Source: Fragilaria crotonensis | Taxonomy: Eukaryota > Bacillariophyta > Fragilariophyceae > Fragilariales > Fragilariaceae | Length of the DNA: 33,414 nt | Reading direction: 5' to 3' | NCBI GenBank assembly: GCA_022925895.1 | Contig: JAKSYS010000683.1 | Coordinates: 1-33,414 of the forward strand | The notes under the pieces: generated by a model | What the model was told of the DNA's origin: nothing | Seen by the model: the letters and a program-made list of their open reading frames with translations, nothing else | The model's database searches: none | Shown here: positions 9,876 through 19,687 of the stretch, in pieces | Layout: each line of letters begins with the position of its first letter | Position numbering within the stretch: the stretch's first letter is position 1 | Made by a program: the position numbers and the translations under genes

Positions 9876-11507
9876 ATGAGATCCGCTCTTGTCTTTGTAT
9901 TATGTGCTCAAGTCTCAGCCTCGTTTCGAACTACACCGCGTATCCGCGATGCAGCGATACGCATTGATGGGTTACCAGAGGATTTCTTCAGCACTGTGCC
10001 TTCTCGTGACCTTCAAACTGCCAACGCCACGAATTGCTCAATCTGCGATTCGTTTGAACTTCTTGGCGACGTTATTCCACCTTACGTTCCAGGTGAGCAA
10101 GAGAACTTGACATGTGCCGACTGGGAGGGACTTGTCGCTACGTTACAGGTCGGAAGCGAACAATGTGTGGACAGTAAAGAATTCTTTCCTTACTGTTGCA
10201 AAGGTCCACCAACGTACCGATGCGAAAGGCAAGTTCGGAATTCTCGATTGCTCGGTTATGACAAATCTGTACCCCCTATTGTCAACAACACTGCCACGGT
10301 GGACGTCCGGGTCAATCTTATTTTCTTGACAGTCACGGACTTGAATGTACAAAAAGGAACAGCTGAAATCTTTGTGTGGTTAGAACTCGTCTGGCAAGAC
10401 CCGAGATTGGCCTGGTCCGTCAACTCTTTCAATTGCACTGATATAGTGTCCATGAGGGCATCGTTGAACGTCCAGGTGACGGAGATATGGGTTCCTGATT
10501 TCGACCTCCTCAATGTGGCCAGCGGGGTTCAGAATTTTCCAGATGCCATGGCAGATGTTTTAAGCGATGGAACAGTATATTGGAGACGCGGTGGGGCGCT
10601 GAAGGCGATTTGCCAATATCGTGGTCTGGCGAAAATTCCCTTTGACCATCTAGGCTGTCAATTTATTATGGGACCATGGACTCGGTTTGCTCTAGAAAAA
10701 AACAGTATCAACTATGAACTAGCTGACGGTGTGGGCTTCACCTTTGGCGATTTCACTCCCACCTACAATGAGTTCAAACTTCTGCCAGAACTTGTGAATA
10801 CAAGCAAAAGTGAGGTGGGGATGCTGTCGTATGTTTTTTACTTCGAGAGGGCGACAAGTTACTACCTGGCCAATATTGTGGTCCCAACCACCTTGCTAAC
10901 GTATGTCTCGTTTGGAACTTATCTACTGGATTTGCGTGTCGGAGAGCGCCTATCCTTCGGCATGGCACTCACGCTCGTCATTGTTGCCCAGCAGATCGTG
11001 ACGAGCGGCTTGCTACCGGTGAGCAATGCGTACCTTTGGATTGACAAGTATGTCAGTTGGTCCTTCTATTGGGTGATTTTTGGATTGGTCGAGTCGGTAG
11101 TGATTGGGTACCTCTTTTTCATTCGAGAGGATCTCACAGAGCAATCCGTAGCGCAACCGGAAGATTCGCAAGCACCAGCAGCCAATCCTGAGCAGCACTT
11201 AGTCGACAACGATGACCCAGACACGCCACAAGAATCTGACCCGGTGGCGTTGCATGAACCCGACAGCAGCAACATTGGTCAGTCTCCTGTGTCAACTCTA
11301 AAGCAGCGACTGCGCCCTGCAACTTTCAGCAGGAGAGCTTGGATGCCAACGCTTGGATGCATTTCAAATTGGGCGCAAAACGTGCCTCTACGAAGAATCG
11401 ACCACATTTGCTTCTTTCTGGCAACTATCACATACACTATCTTTGTCATTGTCATGTTTTCGACAGTGCCAACATGGGGTGCAAACATTGACCCTGTGTA
11501 TGAATAA
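9876..11507 (+). CDS. Pentameric ligand-gated (Cys-loop) ion channel subunit
   Basis: 543 residues. Start chosen at 9876 because it gives a signal peptide (MRSALVFVLCAQVSA); an in-frame ATG at 9792 would add 28 residues. After it comes a cysteine-rich segment (C54-x2-C57 ... C80 ... C97 ... C107-C108). The ligand-binding beta-sandwich follows, with a WVPD motif (205-208, canonical WxPD) and a Cys-loop C246-C261 that contains the PFD signature. The loop has 14 residues between the cysteines, one more than the metazoan 13. Four membrane helices: about 329-352, 358-380, 392-416 and 509-531. TM2 is preceded by GER (356-358), the glutamate arrangement of cation-conducting members, so cation selectivity is inferred. 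The TM3-TM4 loop (about 417-508) is Pro/Gln/Asp-rich. Predicted plasma-membrane channel; ligand unknown. A truncated paralogue lies at 18822-19440. Confidence 0.9.
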   Translation: MRSALVFVLCAQVSASFRTTPRIRDAAIRIDGLPEDFFSTVPSRDLQTANATNCSICDSFELLGDVIPPYVPGEQENLTCADWEGLVATLQVGSEQCVDSKEFFPYCCKGPPTYRCERQVRNSRLLGYDKSVPPIVNNTATVDVRVNLIFLTVTDLNVQKGTAEIFVWLELVWQDPRLAWSVNSFNCTDIVSMRASLNVQVTEIWVPDFDLLNVASGVQNFPDAMADVLSDGTVYWRRGGALKAICQYRGLAKIPFDHLGCQFIMGPWTRFALEKNSINYELADGVGFTFGDFTPTYNEFKLLPELVNTSKSEVGMLSYVFYFERATSYYLANIVVPTTLLTYVSFGTYLLDLRVGERLSFGMALTLVIVAQQIVTSGLLPVSNAYLWIDKYVSWSFYWVIFGLVESVVIGYLFFIREDLTEQSVAQPEDSQAPAANPEQHLVDNDDPDTPQESDPVALHEPDSSNIGQSPVSTLKQRLRPATFSRRAWMPTLGCISNWAQNVPLRRIDHICFFLATITYTIFVIVMFSTVPTWGANIDPVYE

Positions 11508-11763
11508 CGATAGATTCGCAGATCGCTTCATCCTTGACTTCAGGCAGACCCCCCAAGACCACTAGCAGGGTAAAGGTTCCCATTAGCTGGTACTGCCTCA
11601 CTGTCTTTCGATTGGGAAGTACACCTTGGCACTGCTTCCGCTTCGTTCGCCAAAATGGCAAAGTGTGAGTGTCATCGTTTCTCATCCGGAGGTTAGAAAG
11701 TTAGTTTTACATATAGCGTCTTCGTTGTCTTCGCACCTACGCCTGGCACGCGGCTGGCACTAA
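11508..11763. other. Gap between convergent channel and RING genes
   Basis: About 256 bp, probably the 3' UTRs of the two genes. Parts of it (around 11536-11660) match the corresponding interval of the second copy near 19445-19620, so it belongs to the duplicated segment. Confidence 0.5.
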
Positions 11764-12966
11764 TCAGCCTAGTAACAATGGTATGCCACTGTTCTGGTAC
11801 TTGATGCCTTGGTCTACCATATCGTAGGTCTCGGCATCCCACACTGGTTGACGACAATTCGGACAGTTGTCATGTCCGCCTTGCAACCAATTCATGATGC
11901 ACTCGCGATGACAAACATGCGCACACAAACCGGTGACAGTATGATCCCCAGGTCCTGGAAGATCAGGAGAATTGGGTTAGCAATGTTGTTGACAGTAGAG
12001 GCTTGGACGAAAAAAAGATGCAGCTGTTCCGCTTACCAAGAAGGTCCAAGCGTATAGAGCATGCAGTAGCATCTGGAGTATCGTCGCAAAATACGTAGTG
12101 CTTCCATTGCGGGTCGTACGTCAAGCGACGGCCATTAAGGGGTCCTTCTCCATATTCCAGCTTCGACGACTTCAAGTTTGGATGCATCAGATGTACACCT
12201 ACTTAAGAAAGAAGCAGATGCCCCACCTCTAACAGCACGCGATATGCTTACCTTTGCCTTCAGTCGGGAACAGCACAGCTAAAACAAGGGGGCGTCGCAC
12301 CAGAGCCTCGTCGTTCAACAGGATCGATGTTGATACAGGCATCATAGATAAGTTCCGAGGTCTTGGGACAATTGAAGGACAATTTTCCAATTCGAGGGCC
12401 TTGAGGAAAAGGCAGCAAAGAAAGAGAAACAAAAAGGATCCAAGAAAGACAGAAACAACAAACGCTGGGGCGACTGGTTCTGCTGGTGGTGCTGCAACTG
12501 GAGGGATGTTGGAAGTGGGAAGGTATCCGTATGAAATTGGGTAGGCGACTGGAGGAGCAGAAACTGGACCGACAAGAAAACTGGACGTGGCGACTGAAGG
12601 TGAAGTCCCTGCAGCAGGGGACGCATGCAAGGTCTGGGTTCGTCTTAGGGAGGAGAATGAAGAGAATTGGTATACTCATTCGTGTTTCTTGTACTTGCCG
12701 TGCTCTCCTGACACTCACAAGTCTGAAAAAATCATTATGTGAAGGTCAGAGCACTCTTTGCTGGGAATCAACCCTTCAAGTCCGGCGAACTCAAGATCGC
12801 TGCATGTATATTGAGTGTGAGTCTGCTCTGAAAAGCGGACGCTGGTGATGGCAGAAGGACTTCCAACTTGGTATCCGTTGCCACAAACGGAACAGTCTTG
12901 TGCGGAAGTGACACTGACGAGGAGTGTTCCAACAAAGTAAATGCGAACAAGAAGTCGGAGCATCAT
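11764..12966 (-). pseudogene. RING-H2 type membrane protein, copy A, frameshifted and missing a zinc ligand
   Basis: The minus strand from 12966 encodes a signal peptide (MMLRLLVRIYFVGTLLVSVTSAQ), then a cysteine-rich domain (CSVC ... YTCSDLEFAGLEGLIPSKEC). Next are a Pro/Ala-rich stretch, a transmembrane helix (VVSVFLGSFLFLFLCCLFL) and a C-terminal RING-H2 finger. Two introns fit GT-AG rules: 12199-12251 (53 bp) and 11955-12036 (82 bp). Splicing the latter joins CSIRLDLL to GLCAHVCHREC ... CPNC. The second zinc-binding cysteine is Arg (CSIR, CSIC in copy B). A T6 run at about 12730 puts the CxC end of the cysteine-rich domain out of frame, and another indel lies at about 12640-12690. Intact members would be single-pass E3 ubiquitin ligases. 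I judge this copy decayed, though sequencing error at the homopolymer is possible. Confidence 0.65.
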
Positions 12967-13027
12967 CTTTAATGTAGCAACTAGGGAATAGAAAACAAGG
13001 TTAACATGTGTTCAATTTCAGATGGCA

Positions 13028-13032
13028 TTTTT
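13028..13032. repeat. Target site duplication, left (TTTTT)
   Basis: TTTTT immediately before the left LTR is repeated directly after the right LTR (18652-18656). Five bp is the usual copia target duplication. The sequence is simple, but its exact placement at both LTR edges supports it. Confidence 0.75.
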
Positions 13033-13384
13033 TGTTGAGACCACAGTATTAGCGCCAGTACCTGCGTGTCAATCAGACAACGGTGCAGTACTGCAATAAT
13101 TACTGGGAGGTCAAATCGCTTGTAAACCGGAAAATTAAATTAAAGTGAGACTATCTAATCGTCTCGCTTCCACTCCATAATTTCGTCCCGTTCAACCGTG
13201 GATAACTTCGCCCAGCTCACGTGGGATCCACTATTCTTACTGAGTCCCACACGCTCAACAGTCGGAGTCTGTTCGTTCCCGTGTGACTTACGTTTATATG
13301 TTTTTCCATTTATGACCCACCCGCCATCACTCTCGAAGTGTCCGTTAGTCATTCCATAGCTGTTCCCGTCAGCCATATTCAACA
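13033..13384 (-). repeat. 3' LTR of the second copia element
   Basis: 352 bp, matching 18295-18651 apart from a missing 5 bp near 13231. Unusually, 13155-13384 is also coding: the pol frame continues into this LTR and ends at a TAG at 13155-13157, so about 76 C-terminal residues come from LTR sequence. Confidence 0.93.
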
Positions 13385-16300
13385 CACTCCTGCAATCCTC
13401 GAGCGCGTAGTTTACGTGATCGGGATTGATATTCATGATTTCGTTTCGCATCTTAAGGAACAGCGCACCCTGCAAAGGCTTTGTGAAATAGTCCGCGATC
13501 ATCTTCTCCGTTGGGCAATAAGTGACCCTCACATCACCAGATGCGATCCTGTCCTTCACGAAGAAGTAACGAATATTGATATGACGTGTACGCTTGCTGC
13601 TAGAAGCCTTTCCGTTCTCAGCCAATAGAATAGTGCTCTTGTTGTCTTGATGGATAACTGAGTCCTTCACATCGTAACCTTGTGCCTCAAGAAAATATCT
13701 TGTCCACAACACTTGTGGCATGATGTCATACACAGACACCAACTCTGATTCCGTAGAGCTCCTTGTGTTGATTTTGTGGCGAGTGGATGTTCCGTACATG
13801 GCACCCTTGCCAAGCGTCATCATCCCTCCTGTATGACCTTTCATATCGGGATGAACCGCAAACGATGAGTCCACCCACCATTTGATCAAACATATCGTCC
13901 GCCTCGAGCGTAAGTGGCATATATGCTGTCGATCGAAGGTATTGCATGACTCTGCGCAACTTTTTGTAGTCGTCGCCATCAGGGCCCTTCACGCGAGTAC
14001 AGAGAAAAGCAGTGGCCGTTTGCACATCTGGTCGAGCCCTTTTACAAAGAAACAACAATTTTGCGGCATTGTGATGGAACAGGGTTGCCAAACTCTTAGG
14101 CAATTGCGTTGCGTTCGGATCCACATCAAAAAGCTTTGGACTCGCGGGGTTTGGAGCTGTACCATTGAAATCAACAGGCAACTCCTCCAACATTCCTTTG
14201 ATGTAGTCAATCATTGTAAACATGACCTTCCCGTCAATACTGAAATCAATGGTCATCCCGAGATAATCATGAACCTTCCCACGAGTGATTGTTAAAGGCG
14301 CTTCATTTCCAAATTCCGACTCCAGCATTGTGATTATGTCAGTAACCACATTTGGATCCTTATGTGAGATTTTCAAGTCGTCCACATGCCAAAGAATGGT
14401 GCATTGACTCTCGTCGATGATTTTGTTTGCGACACAGCTATCATATGGGTTGAGCTCGAAACCCCATTTAATCAATTGTGCACTCAACCGCCTCCAAAAC
14501 AACAGAGCCGCCTTGAGCGTTCCATAGAGTGCCTTCTCGAGTTGCACATATAACACTTCTTTCCCGTTCTCAATTTGAATATACTTGCGGTATAACTTGG
14601 GATCGCATCGCACAAGAAGTTCGGCCATCTTTCCCTCCAATTTCATGTGTACTGTATCTTCCATGTCTGCTTGCATAAACGCCCCGGGAAGATCAACAGT
14701 CGCGACGTCGCGCCGTTCTCTGGCATCGATGGCACATGATAACATCACCGATTCAATGGCGACAGTTGGTGAGCTTGCCTCCTCCTTCGTTGTGAACTCG
14801 CGCTGTTTTCGTCCGTCTGCGCATCCTCGTGCCTTGATTATCCCATTGCGTTTCTCTTTGAGAAACATCAGATATTGTAGAGAGTCCCTTCTCTCCTTGC
14901 AATTCAGGTTCTTCTTTGGCTTCAGTACTTTCCGAGTATGTAGTTGATCAAGCTCTTTCATGATAGCGTCGATCCCCTTCTCTCCGAATAACTTTAGTCC
15001 TTTCTTCACACTGTGTTGTGTCATGACAGTTGACTCGAGAATTGTGTGGATATGTCCATAGTCCCTTGGCTTGCGGGGTCGCAGGTTGTGTTCACTTGTT
15101 CGAGGTCCGTAGGCTTCATCCATGCGAGCTTCGAGATTGTCTTCGATGTTTTCGAGATTGTCTTCGCGATTGTCTTCGATGTTTTCGACATCATTTGCTT
15201 CGACGAGTCGTTCGTTGTCTTCGTTAGCTTCGACGAGTCGTTCGTTGTCTTCGTTAGCTTCAATGATGGGGTCATTGTCATCATCGTCACCAATTGGGTT
15301 GAAATCGAAATCGTCACCCTCGTCGTCATCGCCCTCATCGCCCTCGTTGTCTTCGTCTTCGTCTTCATCAGGTATCTCGTCTTCATCAGTTGTTGCTTCT
15401 GCTTCTTCTGCTTCTGCTTCTTCGTCTTCATTCACTCCTGCGATTTCGACGGCGTTGTCGTTGGGATCGTACTCAGAATCTTCGTCTTCGAGTTCATCAT
15501 CTTCAGGAAAGATAATGTCATCTTGGAGATCGTCTTCGTCAAAAGGCACTCCTGTGCGATTGGCAAACTCAATCATGGGGGTACCTGGTGCCTGTTTGGC
15601 GAGTTCGTGGACGCGTTCGATGACTTCGGCAGGCATGGGTACGGATGTCCAATGGTTTCGGTTGAGTCGGCGACCTGTCGTCAGGCTAAAGAAGTAGTGA
15701 CCACCTTGTTCATTTCCGGTGGGACGAAGGGCGAGAGCCCCAACCGTGCGAGTCTGCATGCTGTTGTTGTGTGGTTCGTGTGTCTGGACGTACTGTCCGA
15801 ATTCAAGCTTGACATGGTTGTTGTAGTTGATGGTGGAACCGACAACGATTGCGCGTGGACTCAACGTGTCGGAGATGCCACCGTTTGCCGGAAAACTGTT
15901 CAACCAAAAACAGCAGTAGTATATGAGTTCGACGATCATACGGGCAGGAATGGCTTGAAAAGGCAACATGTTAACAACGCTGCGTGCACGTTCCTTAATG
16001 ACGCGGATATGACGCTCAATCTCGGGGACGTGTTCGTTCGCGGCAACGGCGTTTAGAGTGACGCCGATTGTTGATAAATCGCCTCGATATCCATCGATGT
16101 CGAATTCGCCATCCATGAGTAGACTGGTGATTTGGAAACCGCGCTTCAGGTAATGCTGATGCACTCGTTTGGTCGCTTTGAAAATCGTTTCGATGTGACG
16201 ATTGACGAGCAGCTCCGCAGTGCTGAATTTGATGTGTCGGGAAATTGTCATGAAAAATGGCAATTTGTTGACAAACATAATGTCGCCGGCCAACACGACC

Positions 16301-18249
16301 TTTTGGTACCGCGACATAATTGATCCTGGGATATTTGTATATTCCACCTTCACGGGGTCTGGACGTTTTTGCACTGTCTTTCCTTTCAGTGATCCGATGT
16401 CAGGTCCAAAGATACGTTCCGCGGCAATTATGTCATCTCGGGTCACAGGACAATTAGGAAGCAAGTTCTTTTCGATGATGGATATGAACGTTCTGGTGCT
16501 TGGCCGTCCGATGATCTTCTGCACTGAGCGCGCCAGTTGGGCCTTCGAGTAATCCCGTTCAGAGTACTTAGTAGCGTTATCGGCTACTGTGTTGATAAGG
16601 CTCACCTCCTTGTTGTGCTTGCCAACATCGAAGTAATATAGCCCCTTGGCCGATTGCGAAAAGACCCGAACATCACCATCCGATTTGTGCACGTGAAAGG
16701 CATTCCCTTCGGAGGTATCAAATGTCACGCGGTACCCATGTTCCTTGACACGAGACAGAGACAGGATATTTGCGATCCCACTCGGATTGTACCAAACGGT
16801 TCCATAGCCTTTCAGCTCGCCGATCCACTTAGTGCTGGTAATTCCGGCATTACAGTGAATATCCATGGCGTTGGTGTGTTCGCGAATGTTCGACAACATT
16901 CTCTTGTTGCAGAACACGTCGACAGTCGATTGATTGTCAAGCAAAATCCATGTTTGTGGCAGTCGGCCGTCCTTTCCAATCTGCATCGCGACGCCAGTTT
17001 CGTCGTGATTGACAAATTGAAAATCGTCATATTCCGGCTGGTCGTCGAGGAAGTCCGCATCATATTCATGTGCTCCATCGGTAAGTAGTGTTGTTCCAGT
17101 TTGGCTCTTGGCCTTGGTGTCTTTTGGCTTGTCGTCCGTAACCCTCTCATTGTCACATTCACTCGCGTAGTGTCCCTTCTGCCTGCAGCGATGACAAGTG
17201 ATCTGGGCCCTTGGCGTCTTGTCCTTTTTCGCGGCATCGGCGTTGACGAAAGACACCTCTCCAGCAGCTCCTGCATTCTTCACATAGTTGACATCCACGT
17301 GCTGCTTCCAGTTGCTCAACAAGTTGTAAGCCATGTTGAGGTCAGTCGGGAAGTTGTCGTGGCCTTGCAAGAAATCGTTTTCCAGATTCTCCATGAGGTG
17401 ACTGAAGCGTGCCTTATCTGCTCCGATAATGAAGGCCATGGCCAACATGCGTTCCTCAGCGTTGTGAGCCATGGTGACCTGTTCTTCCTCGCTGAGGTCC
17501 TCCTTCTTCCGATTCCCCAGTTCAATCTTCTCAATGGCAGGATCGACCATGGTTCCGCCGGTGTATTTGATCACGTCGTACAGGTTCTTGAACTTCGTCT
17601 GATACTCCTTGACGGTCACAGCACGACCCTGAGAACAATTGAGAAATCTCTTCTTTGCTTCGAGGAGAGACTGCGCAACGTACTTCTGACTCTGGTATTG
17701 GTAGGACAAGTTCTTGATGGTTTCAAGGAGTTTCAAACCGTCGCGCTTCCTGTTCATCTCCTTGAACCCGTCACATGCTTCAATCTTTTGTTGCATGATA
17801 TCAGAGCATTGTCCCCATACAAGGGAGTACATTGCCCTGACATTTTCGGCTAGAGCTCCGATACGCTTCATGTAATCGTCAACTTCCTTGGCCCACATTC
17901 TCTTTCTAGTTTCACTCGCATCAATTGGCGGATCCACTGGATCATCAAAGATTGGGAGCGACAGGGTTTCCACAGCAATACTAATATCTGCACCAAACTT
18001 GCTGAAGTTAGTTGCGACATATGTTGAGATCGCAGACGTGGTCTTGATGAAAAGATCTGCTTGCTTCGCATCGGTACAATCGTAGATGTGGCCTTTTAGG
18101 CCATCACATGCTCCTTCAAACTTGGTGACAGGAACAGAGATACGGCTAGAGAACCTTGAGACTTGGCCGCCCTTCTTCTTGGCTTCTCCAGTCCCCTTGT
18201 CCTTCGTTGTGCTGTCAGCTTTTTCTACCTTACTCGTAGAGGCTGACAT
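13155..18249 (-). CDS. Copia gag-pol polyprotein (one frameshift)
   Basis: From the ATG at 18249 a frame of 1,507 codons runs to 13726. The pol frame continues in another frame (open from 13979) to 13155. Domains by residue: gag 30-340; CCHC knuckle C352-x2-C-x4-H-x4-C365; protease-like motif LLDNQST with Asp438 (DNQS instead of D-S/T-G); integrase core with D656, D713 and E743 or E745; a very acidic linker 905-1040 with two copies of NERLVEANED; RT from about 1085 with catalytic HVDD (1288-1291). RNase H lies in the second frame (WWVDSS, RSSTESEL, HQDNKST). The switch point is at about residue 1455 (13876-13893), a single-nucleotide indel. The product would encode all functions for copying and integration; whether the shift is programmed, a mutation or an error is not decided. 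Confidence 0.88.
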
Positions 18250-18294
18250 CTTGCATGAATCCTCTGATTCTTGCGAGAAGCTTTAATTTAATTT

Positions 18295-18651
18295 TGTTGA
18301 GACCACAGTATTAGCGCCAGTACCTGCGTGTCAATCAGACAACGGTGCAGTACTGCAATAATTACTGGGAGGTCAAATCGCTTGTAAACCGGAAAATTAA
18401 ATTAAAGTGAGACTATCTAATCGTCTCGCTTCCACTCCATAATTTCGTCCCGTTCAACCGTGGATAACTTCGCCCAGCTCACGTGGGATCCACTATCATA
18501 TTCTTACTGAGTCCCACACGCTCAACAGTCGGAGTCTGTTCGTTCCCGTGTGACTTACGTTTATATGTTTTTCCATTTATGACCCACCCGCCATCACTCT
18601 CGAAGTGTCCGTTAGTCATTCCATAGCTGTTCCCGTCAGCCATATTCAACA
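18295..18651 (-). repeat. 5' LTR of the second copia element
   Basis: 357 bp, the upstream LTR for transcription on the minus strand. It holds a TATA-like word (CATATAAAC on the minus strand, 18559-18567) and directly after it GTAAGT (18558-18553), a strong 5' splice-site word. Compared with the other LTR it has 5 extra bp near 18498, which breaks the LTR-encoded reading frame here but not in the 3' copy. The interval to the gag ATG (18294-18250) has no classical copia primer-binding site (TGGTATCAGAGC), although ATCAGAG occurs at about 18264. Confidence 0.9.
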
Positions 18652-18656
18652 TTTTT
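18652..18656. repeat. Target site duplication, right (TTTTT)
   Basis: Partner of 13028-13032, directly adjacent to the TCAACA end of the right LTR. Confidence 0.75.
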
Positions 18657-18725
18657 GCTCATCCGCTCCCATCCGTGTTTCGATTGATGTATTGGTAGTT
18701 GTTCGCGCTTCGTGCCAGATCACTC

Positions 18726-18771
18726 ATGTCTCATGTCTCATGTCTCATGTCTCATCTTTGTCTCATGTCTC
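18726..18771. repeat. ATGTCTC heptamer microsatellite
   Basis: Four perfect tandem copies of ATGTCTC (18726-18753), an interrupted unit, and one more copy at 18765-18771. It lies between the copia insertion and the truncated channel copy. Probably replication slippage, no function seen. Confidence 0.85.
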
Positions 18772-18821
18772 GTCAGTATGAATACTTGCACTGACATCTG
18801 GTACCAGGCGTACCATAATCT

Positions 18822-19440
18822 CAGTTCAAGAGGGCGACGAGTTATAAGTTACTTATCTCTACTAATAGAATTAAACCTAATAACCTGGAAACCATTGTGG
18901 TCCCAACTCCCAACCACCCCATTCTGGAGCTATGTTTCGTTTGGAACTTTTCTACAGTACTGGATTTGCGCGTCGGAGAGCGCCTATCCTTCGGAATGGC
19001 ACTCACGCTCGTCATTGTTGCCCAGCAGATCGTGACGGAGCAGCTTGCTACCGGTGAGCAATGCTGCATACCTTTGGATCGACAAGCATGTCAGTTTGTC
19101 CTTCTATTGGGTGATTTCTGGATTGGTCGAGTCGGCAGCGATTGGGTACCTCTTTTTCATTCGAGAGGACCTCACAGGACAAATCCGACCGCAACCGGAA
19201 GATTCGCAAGCGCCAGCCAATCCAGAACAGCAGTTCGTCGACGTCGATGACCCAGACACGCCACAAGTACCTGAGCCGGTAGCGTTGAATGTACCCGACA
19301 CTAGCAACATTGGTCAGTCTCATGTGTCAACTCTAAAGCAGCGACTGTGCCCTGCAACTTTCAGCAATCAAATTGGGTGCAAAACGTACCTCTGCGAAGG
19401 ATCGACCACATTTTAATCTTTCTGGCAACTCACACATACA
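18822..19440 (+). pseudogene. Truncated ion-channel pseudogene (copy B)
   Basis: DNA matches the channel gene from about 10840 to 11430. The match starts in the sequence before TM1 (GAGGGCGACRAGTTA), so the signal peptide, cysteine-rich segment and whole ligand-binding domain are absent. TM2 (LDLRVGERLSFGMALTLVIVAQQIVT) is in one frame, and TM3 plus the intracellular loop (YLWIDKHVSLSFYWVISGL...) in another, because of an indel near 19037. A second indel follows around 19069. A deletion removes the stretch before TM4, and TM4 is interrupted by a TAA near 19415. Several small insertions spoil TM1. It cannot encode a working channel. Confidence 0.85.
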
Positions 19441-19687
19441 CTACGGACTTCAGGCAGGCACTACCACTTGCAGGGTTCGGTGGCGATTAGGTTGTGTTCT
19501 CTGGATTAAACAAACTTGATGAGGTAAATGCCTCATTTCCTTTTTGTTGGTATGTACGTCCGCCATGGGAGTGCTTCCGCTCCGATTGTTCGATTGCCAG
19601 ATTAAGCACAGCCTCGTTCTTCATCCAAAGTGTAACACGTAGTTTCTCTTGTTCTCGCACATGCGCCTGTCAGAAGGTTGGGACTTT
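19441..19687. other. Gap between the channel remnant and RING copy B
   Basis: Partly matches 11536-11660 of the first copy (CTTCAGGCAG..., CTGCTTCCGC-like words), so it is duplicated 3' flanking sequence. No gene. Confidence 0.5.

Larger units (their letters stand above)
13033..18651 (-). mobile_element. Complete young Ty1/copia retrotransposon, minus strand
   Basis: 5,619 bp bounded by direct repeats of 352 bp (13033-13384, 3' LTR) and 357 bp (18295-18651, 5' LTR), flanked by the 5-bp duplication TTTTT. The LTR ends are inverted (TGTTGA...TCAACA). By eye the two LTRs are identical except for one 5-bp indel, so insertion was recent. Internal coding on the minus strand runs gag, protease, integrase, RT, RNase H, the copia order. 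It lies between two copies of a duplicated channel/RING segment and does not itself carry host genes. There is one frameshift in pol near 13884. Confidence 0.93.

Noticed and set aside
15046..16056. 336-codon plus-strand frame opposite the copia polyprotein
   Set aside because: It is the antisense of the acidic linker and integrase region; its Phe/Val/Ser-rich content is the reverse reading of Asp/Glu codons.
18250..18294. Classical tRNA-Met primer-binding site next to the 5' LTR
   Set aside because: The expected TGGTATCAGAGC is not adjacent to the LTR; only a partial ATCAGAG occurs about 25 bp away.
18712..19416. Second functional ion channel
   Set aside because: Lacks the ligand-binding half, and TM2 and TM3 are in different frames; clearly a truncated duplicate.
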